This document shows, one piece after another, positions 20,903 through 31,795 of a stretch of DNA of 64,000 nucleotides. Source of the DNA: Dichetophora obliterata (taxonomy: Eukaryota; Arthropoda; Insecta; Diptera; Sciomyzidae); the NCBI GenBank assembly GCA_963920525.1, contig OY986438.1:179344888-179408887 (forward strand), given 5' to 3'. Positions within the stretch are counted from its first letter, which is position 1. The number at the start of each line of letters is the position of its first letter. The notes beneath the pieces were generated by a model. That model was given only the letters and a program-made list of their open reading frames with translations, did not search any database and had not been told where the DNA came from. A program made the position numbers and the translations under genes.

Positions 20903-23174
20903 GCAGTTGTGCCCAGCGGTTCCGCAAAGTACCGCAATAGTAAATGCAGAAAAACTGGCACAGCTTTTGCAAAGCTAACAAAGCTTTTTAAAAGCTTTTT
21001 TATAGTTTTTGAAGTGAAAATTCTTAGGTGGCGATTTGATATTGGGGTAAAAATTTTAGAGTCTCGTCACAAAAATTTTCGTGATGAAACATATTTTGAG
21101 TCTCGTCACGTTCTTGTGTACACGATCAATGATATTTTAAATTGTTTGTGTTTTTGTATAAGAACCACCAGACGAGTGGTAGATGGAGTGTAAGTGTGCT
21201 TAGAAGACATGTTAAGAGGGAAAAATTAATGAGATCAGCTAATACATTTAACCCCTACAGGGTTGGGTTTTAGGAAGTTTCACTTCTTTTCGTTTTTTGG
21301 GAGTTTTTCTAACTGATTTTAATAAAAAATACTAAAATACCAAAAACTTATTCTCTCTTTCTTTTTGAAAATAGAAAACCTTTTCAAAAGACATTGAAAA
21401 ATGCGATAGCACCCATAATGATTTAAAATATGTTCCGCAAAGGAAAGCTCTTTGACATCAGGTGTTATACACATAGTGTGCCAATAAAGTAAGACAAAAT
21501 TTGAAATCTTAATACTATAAACAATATAAAAAAACTACATAACATCTCTGCTAGCACAAAAAGGTTGTAAAAGTGTCGCAAAAGAGTCGGCAATACAGAT
21601 ATAAATCATAATTGTAATGTAATTACAACTGAAAAAACAGATTTTTTACGCTTATTTTGTAACAACTTAGGTTGCAATTAGGTGAAAAATGTGTTTTAAT
21701 AATGTTATGTGTTGTTGGTACAAGATGAAACATACTTAAAACATCCAAAAAAGTTTATATTGTGTTATTCTTACGTAACAATTCAGGTAAAATAACGTGG
21801 ATGCAACAAATATTTTGTTTTATTGAAGATATTTTTTGTTAAAATGACAGATTTTTTAACAAGGAAGGAATACTAATGATATAAGAATTCCTGATTGAAA
21901 AAAAAAATAAATTCTTAAAAAGTTTTATACAAAATTACTAAATAATATTTTCATTAAAACAGTCATATTTTTTTTGGAGTGTATTTTAAAAGTCAAATAC
22001 AAACTGGAATGTAATAAAAAGATGTGAAATTAAATTGAAAATATGAAGAGTTATACACCAAAATTTTACAACAAAGACCATTTTGTCGATGAATGTTTGT
22101 GTTTTACCTCTAGAAAAGTCACGCGCCACCCAAAAAATAAAAATAATTAAAATAATTTGGGATTAAGAAATGTTTGGAGTTTTTAATTTCCGCGTAATAA
22201 TCTTTAATATATAACTAAATACACTTTTTTATGTTTCTAATGTCACATTGCACTGAAAATTCTAAAATAAAATAATAAATACTAAAGAAAATCTTTTTTT
22301 AAACTTATTCATAGTGAATATGAAGTTTTTAGACACATTTATCCAAAGTTCTTGCAACTCAATAATACCTAAATACATAGTTCATGCAACTTACTAAATA
22401 TCCAAAGTTACAAATATTTTTTAAAGTTGTTACAACTAAATAATAACCTTAATGCAGCATTTACTTACAATTTTATTCAAACCTTTTCGCAACTGAATTA
22501 TAACTCCAATACAACGTTCAAGAAACTAATTACATTATATAAGTTGCAATGGTTTTTTATAAAGATTTTGTAAAAGAATAATCACCTCAATACATTGTTC
22601 TTATATCAATCAAAATTTTATAAGTTACAATTATGTTATTTAAACTTGCATCAACTGAATAATAACTTTAATATAGCTTGCAATACAGGCTTACAATGAC
22701 TATTTTCAATGTTTTTGCAACTTAATAAAAACCTAAATTTAACGTTATTTTTCCTAACTTAATTTTTTGAGTTATAATAATGTTACCTAAAGTTGAAGCA
22801 ACTGCATGACTATTTCCAATGTTCTTGTAACTGAATGAAAACCTCATTTCAACCTTCTTGCAACAAAACAAATTCTCATAATTTCACAATGATTCATTGC
22901 CATTCAACGAAAAAATTGTTTAATTTGGTAGTCTCGTTGAACGCTGAAATAGAACAAATATGGATTACATGGTAGTAGAAGCCTACACAAAGAAATTGGC
23001 AAGCAACACAGAATTTTTTGTGAACAATAAAATTTATATATTGCTTATGGCTTTTAGTTGGACTGTTGGATTCCATAATAATAACTTAAGCATAAAAGAC
23101 TAAAGTAGCGCAAAAATACAGCAACTAATGTGAAAATATGAAATGGGAGAAAAACTGAGAAATTGACACTTCTC
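20903..23174. other. Spacer with a degenerate minisatellite
   Basis: No gene seen. The 99-codon open frame at 20,894-21,193 has no recognisable motif and starts in the SINE target duplication. Confidence 0.55.
22330..22870. repeat. Degenerate ~90-bp tandem repeat
   Basis: The theme TTGCAACTGAATAATAACCT recurs about six times with an interval of roughly 80-100 bp and heavy divergence. Confidence 0.6.
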
Positions 23175-23350
23175 TCATCGCCTCTGTGGTGCAGTGCGCT
23201 TGTGCGCGCTTGCATGAGTATCACAAAGATTTCTGATGAAGCAGGCCCAAAATTGCAATAAAATCAGATAGTTATTTTTTCCTTTTCATATTGAAAAAAA
23301 CGTTGTTGTTGTTGTTTCTTTGGAAAGATTCGTTAGAACAATTAAAAATT
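23175..23350 (-). repeat. MITE-X internal piece
   Basis: Shares with the copy at 31,335-31,779 the block CAAAGATTTCTGATGA, the GGTGCAGTGCGCTTGTGCGC segment that looks like a tRNA A-box region, and TTTCTTTGGAAAGATTCGTT. The terminal arms are not present. Confidence 0.65.
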
Positions 23351-23599
23351 AAATTGATGCAAGGAAAGGACAATATATTAAATTGATTTTTTAATTACGT
23401 AATAACATAATAAATCAACTACCTAATTACCCAATTGAACTTCTATAGAAATTTAAGTAACGTTACACCAGTATCGTAACAAAATTCAATATATATGCAT
23501 GCTTTTTATTTAAAAACATGCTGAAACTGGGCGCGTTACTTCCATGCCCCCGTTGCCAAACTTCCAGAAAATGTTAGCAATCAACCTACATGTGTAAAT

Positions 23600-23964
23600 T
23601 CAATTCCGAGAATGTGCAGCCCATAACTCCAAAGCTATTCGATATCACAAATTTGTGTTGTATGAGAGTTGCCACGCCCCTTTTCTACGTGTAAATTGTG
23701 GTCGAATACCGAAAGAAAAATTTCAAAACTGTGTGACCTATAACTCTAACGCAATTCGATATCGCAGATTTGAGCTGTAAAGGAGGTGCCACGCCCCCTT
23801 GTGCAACACCCTTTACATCTAATCAGTAAAAATGCATTTATAAATTGAAGTCAAATACTGAATTCCAAGGCTTTGCGACCTATAACTCTAAATCAATTGG
23901 ATAGCGCAAATTTGGGCTGTATGGAAGGTGCCACGTCCCATTCTACAACGCCTATAAAATATTA
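23600..23964 (+). repeat. ~142-bp tandem repeat, left part (units 1-3)
   Basis: Units share CCTATAACTCTAAA, ATTCGATATCGCA and GGTGCCACGCCCC words. Unit starts lie near 23,617, 23,729 and 23,870. Unit 3 is cut by the MITE at 23,965 and resumes at 26,022. Confidence 0.85.
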
Positions 23965-24327
23965 AGGGTTCGTATCTAAGCATGTAAACACGTAAACATG
24001 TATAGCATTTAAACTTTTAATGAGCGATAAAGTGTAAATAGCGTAAACGTGTTCAAATTTACTTCAACTACTTAAAATATGTAATAATTACAAGCGCGTC
24101 GGAAGCTAATTTCATCTGGGGAGGCAGTACAAATGGGGGGGCAGTACAAATGGTGGTGCAAAAAAAAGTTCACCAAAATTTCTTCAAAGAAACATAAATG
24201 TGAATCACAAATTTTTTATTTTAGTTTAAAATAAAAAAATATAAAAATATATAAAAAATATTAAAAATTCATTATTTTTAAAATTTCTTCCAATTTTAAT
24301 ATTAGAGATCATTCTTTAAAGGATCTT

Positions 24328-24900
24328 TCATATGGTAATATGAAAATATAAGAAAAAATGGTTGCTTTTATAAAGCAAGACTATGTATATCTTTACATGG
24401 TTTAAATGCAATAAGGTACAAATTATTCCAAAATGTTTCTTTCTGTCCTTGCGAGAAACAAACTCTTTCACCACCTCCATCGAATTCAATTCTTCGGTTT
24501 TATCTTTGTGAATGTGTATAAGTGCCGCATGAGTGAGTCGTTTTTGTGTCATAGTTGCTCGAAGATACGTTTTAAGTCGTCTTAGTGCACTAAAAGAGCG
24601 CTCAGATGAAGCTGCTGATGCAGGCACAGTCAAAAGCAAAGCAATAAGTTTTTCAACTTCATTTAATAGTTTTTTTACAGTATCCGAATTTTTCGCAAAT
24701 TGGGATACAATGCCACTACAATTTCAAGGTGGTTGGCCAGGCAATTGCTTCAGCAATTTCATCTGCAAAAAAGTCATCTGCATAAAGATCTAGTTTTGTT
24801 TTTAGATTTTGTTCAGAAGGCACTTTTCCGTTGAAGGCTTCGATTACAATATTTTCCAACGATTCCAGAGTGTCAAGATCTGTTTAAATGTACAATAAGA
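24328..24900 (-). pseudogene. hAT transposase C-terminal dimerisation region
   Basis: The frame 24,328-24,639 contains LLLTVPASAASSERSFSALR followed by LKTYLRATMTQKRL, the classical hAT C-terminal (hATC) block, whose hydrophobic helices hold the transposase dimer together. The residues upstream (near 24,640-24,880, LYADDFFADEIAEAI and similar) continue the family pattern with a frame break. The family is the one with zinc-finger MYM relatives (C-terminal ending resembling ZMYM6-type domesticated proteins). It lacks most of the catalytic domain. Confidence 0.85.
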
Positions 24901-24913
24901 TTTACAAAGTGCC

Positions 24914-24991
24914 AGTTTACACTAGCTTCACTCAACCGACTCACCGAATGTTAAATCAAAGTGAGTCGGTTGAGTGAAGCTGGTGTAAACT
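24914..24991. repeat. 78-bp hairpin with 31-bp arms
   Basis: Left arm 24,914-24,944 and right arm 24,961-24,991 pair at 30 of 31 positions, with a 16-base loop. It sits in an apparent intron of the hAT transposase. Its ends AGTTTACAC/GTGTAAACT recur as a smaller 39-bp version at 25,887-25,925 in the surrounding MITE. Confidence 0.85.
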
Positions 24992-25017
24992 TGCAAAAAT
25001 AAAAAAAAAGTAAAATA

Positions 25018-25256
25018 TCAACCTGTTTGATTGAATCTAGCCGTTATCTCATTTGAGGGAAGATCTAAAATTTCGAAATAATCTTTTCTTAGCCGATCAT
25101 ATAATGGCAACTGTACTGAAGGAACCGGATTTGATGTTTCTTCAAAGCGTCGAGGTGGATTTTCATCAGCTAATTCACAGTAGGGGCTTTTGCATGGTCC
25201 AAAACTTTGGACTAAAATGGCAGATTGTACAACATGTAGTACCATGCGTAAGCTAA
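25018..25256 (-). pseudogene. hAT transposase upstream exon piece
   Basis: Reads YDRLRKDYFEILDLPSNEI and ARFNQ, a pattern that in this hAT family (YR-x-I/L-F-x-LD...RF) precedes the central helical domain. It ends at CAG|GTTGAT near 25,023, a possible splice donor, with an acceptor AAACAG near 24,884 on the other side of the hairpin. Confidence 0.6.
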
Positions 25257-26026
25257 AACGAAAGTCGAAATTTTTGGTTTTTTTCTGCCGATTGTACAAT
25301 ATTGTACAATTATGTAAAATTACTGCTCAATTGTTAGGACATCTAAAAGTTGCTTAGCTATTAGCCGGATATGTTCTGCTTGAGAGCTTGCAATTAATGA
25401 TGTTGCTTTACAAGTTGGATCGTTCGAACGCTCCATCAAATAGTCCCATTAGTTTTTCATCTAACTTATCGTACAACATGTCGTCCAATATGGAAAGCCC
25501 CTAAGAACATGTCAAATTTTTTCTTACCAGAGTTGCAAAATTAACAAGCATTAAGCTACATACTTAAGGGTGCTTTTAAACTAAAGTGGTGGGTTTGCAG
25601 TAGAAACTCTACATTTTGTTCTATCTTTTTGCAAACACAGAGAAAGAAAATGGTTATCCGCAAGCATGCTTATGAAGAAGAGAGAAAGAAGAGGAAAATA
25701 TATAATACAAAAATATTATCGTTGTAAAAAAAACTGATATTTTGAATAACTTTTGAAGTTTTCCTTTTAAATTGTTTAACTAGCTAAAAAAATGGGGGCG
25801 ACTGCCCCCCTTTTCTCCCGCTTCCGACGCCAATGAATAATTAGCGTCAAAGGCAACCTTCATTCACACGCGTAGATTTACATGCTAGTTTACACTACAA
25901 AATAGGCTCGGAAATGGTGTAAACTCACTCCCATACAAATTTTGACAGATAGTTTACGCGCATGCAAGTTCACAAGGTTTACAATGTTTACGGGTTGGTT
26001 ACATGCTTAGATGAGAACCCTTATTA

Positions 26027-26295
26027 TAAGTGAAACGGCACATGTAAACTGTGGTCGAATACCGAATGCCGAGGCTGTACGACCTATTCTTTAAATCTAT
26101 TTGATATCGAAAATTTAGGCTGTTTAGGAGGTTCCACGCCCCTTTATCCAACACCCATAAAATTTTATCAGTGAAATGACTTATGTAAATCTTGGTCGAA
26201 TACTGAATTCCTTGGCTTTGCGGCCTATAACTCTAAAGCTATTCGATGTCGCAAGTTTCAGTTGTATGGGAGGTGCCACGCCTCCTTTTTTCTTT
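26027..26295 (+). repeat. ~142-bp tandem repeat, right part (units 3-5)
   Basis: Continuation of the array after the MITE; unit starts near 26,072 and 26,215 keep the 142-bp phase. It fades into T-rich sequence after 26,290. Confidence 0.85.
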
Positions 26296-26580
26296 CTTAA
26301 CCTGGCCTGTGATTAATTCTACCTCTCTGCTAAATATCAAAGCAATTTTCCCTAAAAAATACTAAATTTTCATACAAAAAATTTCTTCGGATTTTTGCTA
26401 TTTTCTAAATTTTCCGAACAACTTTTCCAAGTTTTCTTTTTATGTAATCTTTGTCTTCACAATTAACAACACAACAGAAAAATAAACCAAATCGGTCCAG
26501 CCGTTCTCAAGTGATGAGGGGACATACATATGGCAATTGCTTTTTATTTATATAATTAATTAGACATTTTTAAATTAGAA
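26296..26580. other. Spacer with TE-like tail
   Basis: Contains AAATCGGTCCAGCCGTTCTC near 26,490, a phrase common in old insect repeat tails. No gene. Confidence 0.4.
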
Positions 26581-27535
26581 AGAACCACACCAACATTTGT
26601 AACCGTGGCGCGTAAAGAGGTCATGGACATAATTCTAGGAATTACTCTTGCAAGAGATCTAATGAGAAACTGGAGAGTATCAAACAAACCCTTAATGTCT
26701 AATCATAGAATTATCAGATTTGATATTGAGGGGACACCTCCAATACAAAAAAACCTTAAGAACCCGAAGAAACCATATTGGGATATTCATCTAGAAAATC
26801 TACAATTTAATGCAACTCATTCTTGAATAAGGAATTATATCAGAAATTAACGAGAACTAGAAATAATGCTGAACCACTATAGTAAAACTATTATAGATAC
26901 ATATGAAGACAAGTGTCCAATAAGTAAAGTTTGTTCCTCCAATGATGTTCTTTAGTGCAACAAAAACTTATCTAAACAGAGAACAAATGTTCGTAGATTT
27001 TTCAACCGAGCAAAGAGAAACGGGGAATGGTCTGAATTCAGGAAAAACCTTACTCAATATAACAAAGAGATAAGGGCAGCAAAGCAAGCCAGTATTAGGA
27101 AGTTCTCTGAAAGAATGGAACATATCACTGAGACATCAAGACTATATAAATTTATAGCCGGTGAAAACAGTTTATTTTTACAGTTAACTTTACTGAGAAT
27201 GAGGAAGATAAGATGCAACTTATCTTAAGTACTCATTTCCTAGGTTGTATTGCTTCCACAGAGACAGGACATGAACTTAAAGAAACACTTGGCAGAATCA
27301 ATAGGAACAGTTGGATTGCACCAAAGGAAATATGTACAGAGTCGAGGTTTAGGTGGTCGCTCAATAACTTTAAACCACTGAAATAACCAAGCGTTGATGG
27401 AATTTTCCGGCACTGCTGCAAAGAGATACAGACATTCTTCTCAATTTTCTTATGAAAAAAGCTACAGCCAGAATTGCATTCGGTCTTACATCAACTGCAT
27501 GGAGGCGGGCAAAAGTGTCTTTATTCCGAAGTTTT
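26581..27535 (+). pseudogene. LOA/R1-like non-LTR retrotransposon fragment
   Basis: Covers the end of the apurinic-type endonuclease and the start of the reverse transcriptase. 26,605-26,740 reads EVMDIILGITLA...NWRVSNKPLMSNHRIIRFDI, the end of the nuclease with its SDH-type motif changed to SNH, a catalytic-site loss. 26,960-27,160 reads the RRFFNRAKRNGEW...YNKEIRAAK block leading to the RT. 27,350-27,530 keeps the PSVDGIF and VFIPK motifs of RT block 1-2. Stops and frame changes throughout, and both ends missing. Moves by target-primed reverse transcription when intact. Confidence 0.8.
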
Positions 27536-27757
27536 TATTTTGCAACTGCACTGTTAACTCAGATTAGTAAAACTATTTTCTAGATAATTTCTTGTAAAAA
27601 TTATTTTTCATTATTTTAATTATGAGCTTTTTAGATCAAGTCAGTTTGAAGAAGGCAACAAAAATAACTATGTATAGAGTCAATCAAAGAGCAGACTAGA
27701 CAGTCTGTTTCTTAAAACGCTATATTTCCACTTCAGTAGTAACATTTTTTTTTTATT

Positions 27758-27972
27758 GAGTGGATATTGAATTTGATATTGGATTGGATATTATATAAGA
27801 CTGAATATTGTATTTGACATTCTGTTGATATTATTTTTATTGGGTATTGGATTAAATATTGAATTGGAAATTGGATTGTATAATGAATTGGATATTGAAT
27901 TAAATATTTTATAGGAAATTGAAGTGTTTATTGGATTGGATATTAGATTCTATATTGCATTGGATATTGAGT
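27758..27972. repeat. GATATTGAATTG minisatellite
   Basis: Short imperfect words of the form TTGGATATTGAA repeat about fifteen times. Confidence 0.85.
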
Positions 27973-28421
27973 GTAAATTTTCCTAAGGATATACTTAGCC
28001 ATAAAATATTTTGGAAGTCATTATTGTGATAACGAACTGATTTCAAACGTAACGCACTTTTTGTTAAAATATGTTTCTTACGCTGCACATTGGGGTATTT
28101 CATACCAATTTGTGTGATTAATTAAAAAAATCAAATCGAAGCTACCCAACCATGATTGGTATCGTTCGAATTAAAAAAAGAGAATTCAACATCACTATGT
28201 GAAAGAAAAATTTAAAAAAGTCAACGGTATCCGTGCACTGCGATTGCAAATTTGACGTTTTCTTTACTTTTGGTGCGCGCATAGAAAAAACACAAAAATT
28301 TTTATATTTTCAAGTGATTTTTCTTAAAGCATTAAAAAAGTAAAATTCTTTGAGCAATGAAACCTTCTACCTCAGGTATTTTTGGAACGTCAAATGAAAT
28401 ATATTAGTACAAAAAGTGACT
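27973..28421. other. Spacer, no gene seen
   Basis: AT-rich, no motif identified. Confidence 0.5.
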
Positions 28422-28565
28422 GTTCGTATTTTTAATGTTTTTTCCCGTGGTGGCTTATAAAATGTGTGTTTTTAGGTACATATGTAAGCATATAGTTGTG
28501 AATACCACTCAATTCAGTGGAAGTATATTTTTTTTTGTTACAACAAATATAAGTGATAAGTTAAA
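28422..28565 (+). repeat. Left copy of a ~145-bp direct repeat
   Basis: Starts GTTCGTATTTTTAATGTTTT and matches 31,148-31,286 with a few substitutions and small indels. The two copies bracket the foldback element and the family B relic. Confidence 0.85.
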
Positions 28566-28689
28566 AAAAAAGTTTGCAAGTTTTCTGCGGTTTTTAAGAA
28601 AAACTTTTTTTTATGCCCATGCAATTGAAATACATAGATGCAAGTAATAGTCGAAAACTTGAAATGTGTACATGAAGTTAGTGTTACTG

Positions 28690-28943
28690 TTGTTTTTGTT
28701 GCTGTTTTTTTTTTCTATTTGTTTTGTTTTCTTTGTTTTTATAAATTAATAAAGATTAACAACAAGTGGTGAAGCAACTATTTGTTTATTGGAGGGGTAA
28801 AGGTACTCTGTGCTATGTGTACGTTGCTGTGTTCATGTTGCTTTTGTTGTGATTTTTTATATTTTGTTTTTATTTTAATAATATAATCAACGTCAACAGT
28901 TAGTGATGTAGCTTCAGTTTGTTTATTAGAGGGGTAAAAGTAC
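28690..28943. repeat. Two-copy ~137-bp tandem repeat
   Basis: Copies end with TTTATTGGAGGGGTAAAGGTAC (abridged: GGAGGGGTAAAGGTAC) at 28,806 and AGAGGGGTAAAAGTAC at 28,943. Confidence 0.7.
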
Positions 28944-29071
28944 GAAATATTTTGGTTTATATCACTATTCCGTAGAATAGTGCGTAGAAAATAATTGTGA
29001 CTGTTCACTATGTTTATTTTTCGTGTATAACGTGGTTACATCAAAAATAACACTGTAGGCACGTCAAAAAA

Positions 29072-29523
29072 ACACACAAAAACGCCGAGACACCCCAACT
29101 TAACTTTAAGTCGTAGAATACGGTGGCAAGCTCAGTTTTTTCCATTTAGATCAAATTCTCGAGTTATTCGCGATAAACTTTTTTTCTGAATTGAATCTCC
29201 TTAAGAAATAAAAACACTAATTTCAGTAAAAAAATTGTAATATATTTTTTAAGCTTTTACGAAATATTAAAATTTGGTAGTAGAAAATTTGGTATGCAGA
29301 AAAAAAGCAAAATTCACATAACATTTGAAAAATCATAGATTCAGCAAGGCTAACTTGATTTTCTTAGAGTAAATAAAAAACTTTTTTAATTTTTTTAACT
29401 TTTTGAATTTGAAGGTCAAATATCAAAAATATCTCGAGATTTTAATCTGATTGAGAAAAATTGAGCATGACACTAAATTCTACGACCGAAAATTAATTCA
29501 CGTGTCTTGGCGTTTTTGTGTAT
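29072..29523. mobile_element. Foldback-type element, 452 bp
   Basis: The ends ACACACAAAAACGCCGAGAC and its inverted partner (29,502-29,523) start arms of roughly 125 bp that stay alignable through GTCGTAGAAT (29,110) / ATTCTACGAC (29,477) and CTCGAG (29,159 / 29,433). No coding region. No clear target duplication found. Confidence 0.75.
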
Positions 29524-29649
29524 CTTTTCAATAGTTGAAAATTTAGCTACAGAGGAATTAGATCGATGTGTATTTAAAAAGTTTCAAACTTCCCTTTAGG
29601 AATAAGTTCAACTACCGTATTCCTTCTTCGTCGAAGTCTTTATGAAATT

Positions 29650-30925
29650 ATGGAAAACTCCGGTTGTAGTCTGCTCCAAGAAAAGTTCCGATTTCTGAGA
29701 GAAGAGCTAAGAGAACGAACCAAAGTTTCCCCTGAAAATATGAAAGAATTCAACGAAAGGATAAATAAATTCTGTTTTGATTTCAAAACTCGCTGGTATG
29801 CATCGGCAAGGAGGCCGCAATATTTCCTGCAGTCCAACAAAGATTGGTTAGATACTTCGATTGGTTTTAGCTCCTGTAAAAAAAAAAAACGTGGCCGCAT
29901 GGAAGTATCCTTTGAAGAATGTAGTGAACCAACTAAACGCAAGAAATCTATAGCACTGAGAAAGACTGCACCTCTACCTTTGCTAGATCATGCAACTCAA
30001 ATGGGTCTGAGAGCTGCGGGACAGTTAGATGCGTCGAAAGTGATGCAAGGAATATCGGAATCACCGGCTAAAGCGACTGAGTACCCATTAAGTTTTGAAA
30101 ATGTTGCAAAAAATAAACAGATGTCAAAATAAGAAGCATTGTCTGTTTTGGTAGAAGCTAAATTGTCCCGTCACCAGTACAACATCATAAGCCAGTCTGC
30201 TCCAGAAAAATGGCAAGCAAGATTAGTAGATGAAAAAAAAAATTGTATCTGAAAACAAAACTCGTATCCAAAAAGAGTTTAGGGATAGAATTGGTTTAAT
30301 TTTCGACCAGCCAAAGCCTGGCTTTGGAAGCACAAATGACGGCAATACTGCTAAGAGATTTTTTGAAAACGCCGAAGTTTCATCAAAAATTACAAAAATT
30401 GATTGTTGAATTAATAACAAAAATGCATATGTTGATGATTGCCGTTTCAAGTGGACATGAAATTGAAGTAGAGAAATTTCGTCTATTTGCTTTGAGTACT
30501 GCCAGATTGTTTGTTCAAAAGTATCCTTGGTATTATAAGCCTCCTACGCTGCATAAATATTTTATACATGGACCGGAAATAGTCTCTTATGCATTATTGC
30601 CAATAGGTCAATTATACAAAGAGGCTCAGGAGGCACGAAAGAAAGATTTCAAATGTTTCAGGGAGGATTTTGCTTGAAAATGTAACAGGCAGAAGGCTAA
30701 TGAAGACATTTTTAATAGGTTTTTGATCACTTCAGATCCTTTAATATGTTCTAAAAGAAAGCTGTCATAGAAAAAATTTCAAACTTTGCCTAAAGAAGCT
30801 GTGGAGCTTCTCAAATCCGCAAAAAAAGATAATGACGAATATTTTGATGTTAAAGATAATAGTGATTACGAAAAAAAGAAGAAGATGATGATGTTTTTGC
30901 TAATAACTTAATGTCAGATAACCAA
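29650..30925 (+). pseudogene. Relic of an unclassified repetitive insect gene (family B)
   Basis: A 160-codon open stretch (29,650-30,132) reads a basic KKKKRGRMEVSFEECS...KRKK segment, LLDHATQMGLRAAGQLDASK and, past an in-frame TAA at 30,130, EALSVLVEAKLSRHQYNI. Further pieces in other frames follow: QPKPGFGSTNDGNTAKRFF (near 30,310), ELITKMHMLMIAVSSGHEIE (30,410) and PTLHKYFIHGPEIVSYALLP with GQLYKEAQEARKKDF (30,545-30,655), then ITSDPLI. I recall this order from unnamed multicopy proteins in aphids and other arthropods, probably transposon-linked. Function unknown to me. One stop and at least two frame changes make it dead. Confidence 0.6.
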
Positions 30926-31147
30926 TAACATAAAAAACTTAAACAAATTTAACAACCGCTCTATATTTTTGTATTGCAAATGTATTTCATTATTATTGAC
31001 GAAAAAAAATAAAGTCCCATAAAGTAAATGGTTTTCTGACGCTTTTTATAATTTCTAATTGTTTGTTAACTAAAAAATATAAATTCCGTTACTAAGAGCC
31101 TTGACTCTTAGTATTAGTAATCACACTTTTTGCTATCAATTACCCCA
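30926..31147. other. Spacer
   Basis: AATAAAG at about 31,008 could serve as the relic gene's polyadenylation signal. Nothing else seen. Confidence 0.35.
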
Positions 31148-31286
31148 GTTCGTATTTTTAATGTTTTTTCCCGTCTAGGCTTATAAAATGTGTGTTTTTA
31201 GGTACATACTCGTATGTAAGCATATAGTTGTGAATTCACTGGAAGTCTATTTTTTTCAAACAACAAATATAAGTGATATGTTAATA
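31148..31286 (+). repeat. Right copy of the ~145-bp direct repeat
   Basis: Partner of 28,422-28,565, same orientation, about 2.7 kb away. Confidence 0.85.
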
Positions 31287-31334
31287 AAAAAATTAAAAGT
31301 AAGTAATTAAAGTTTTTTCTAAATGACCTCTATA

Positions 31335-31779
31335 TTTATTATGTTGACTTTATATGATTTAAATACAAATTCTAAATGTTTGATAGTTTAAATCATACTT
31401 GATTTTAAATACAAATTCTAGTTGTTTGATATTTTAAAATCGTTTATTGAGCTTAAGGTCAAAGTTAGAACAATTAATTGTTCTAACGAATCTTTCCAAA
31501 GAAACAACAACAAAGTTTTCAATATGAAAGGAAAAAAAAATCACTAGCATTTGATTTTATTGTACAATTTCTGCGCTGCTAAACGCGTCATCAGAAATCT
31601 TTGTGATTACCCGTGCAAGCGCGCGCTAACGCACTGCACCATCGGGGTGATGAGATTTTGAAGCGTCAATTTCTTTCAATTTTTTTCCTCAATTTCATAA
31701 TGTCACATTTGTCACATTTGATTTAAACTATCAAACATTTAGAATTGGTATTTAAATCATATAAAGTCAACATAATAAA
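31335..31779. mobile_element. MITE-X, complete copy (445 bp)
   Basis: Terminal arms of about 60 bp (TTTATTATGTTGACTTTATA on the left, its inverse on the right) are almost perfect complements. The middle, read on the minus strand, contains GATGGTGCAGTGCGTTAGCG, which resembles a tRNA A-box region. AAAAGTAAGTAATT occurs at 31,295-31,308 and 31,777-31,790, possibly a 14-bp duplication. Partial copies lie at 2828, 5401 and 23,175. Confidence 0.85.
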
Positions 31780-31795
31780 AAGTAAGTAATTTTAG

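Larger units (their letters stand above)
24091..25835 (-). mobile_element. hAT element, internally deleted (1745 bp)
   Basis: Ends read CAAGCGCGTCGGAAGC (left) and CATTGGCGTCGGAAGC (right, reverse), each followed by a G- or C-rich stretch. A perfect 8-bp duplication AATAATTA at 24,083-24,090 and 25,836-25,843 is the hAT hallmark. The minus strand carries the transposase C-terminus. The length is too short for a full hAT, so the interior is deleted. Confidence 0.93.
23965..26021. mobile_element. MITE with GTAAAC subterminal motifs, split by a hAT element
   Basis: TIRs begin AGGGTTCGTATCTAAGCATG on the left and AGGGTTCTCATCTAAGCATG (reverse) on the right. A 5-bp duplication TATTA lies at 23,960-23,964 and 26,022-26,026. 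Removing the element and one TATTA restores the ~142-bp repeat in length and phase, which proves the boundaries. Without the nested hAT and its duplication the element is about 300 bp. Many GTAAAC/GTTTAC words lie near both ends, as in transposase-binding subterminal repeats. No own coding region, so the superfamily is open. Confidence 0.88.

Noticed and set aside
22330..22870. CRISPR-like spaced repeats
   Set aside because: Repeats are degenerate and spacers are repeats themselves; the window is eukaryotic.
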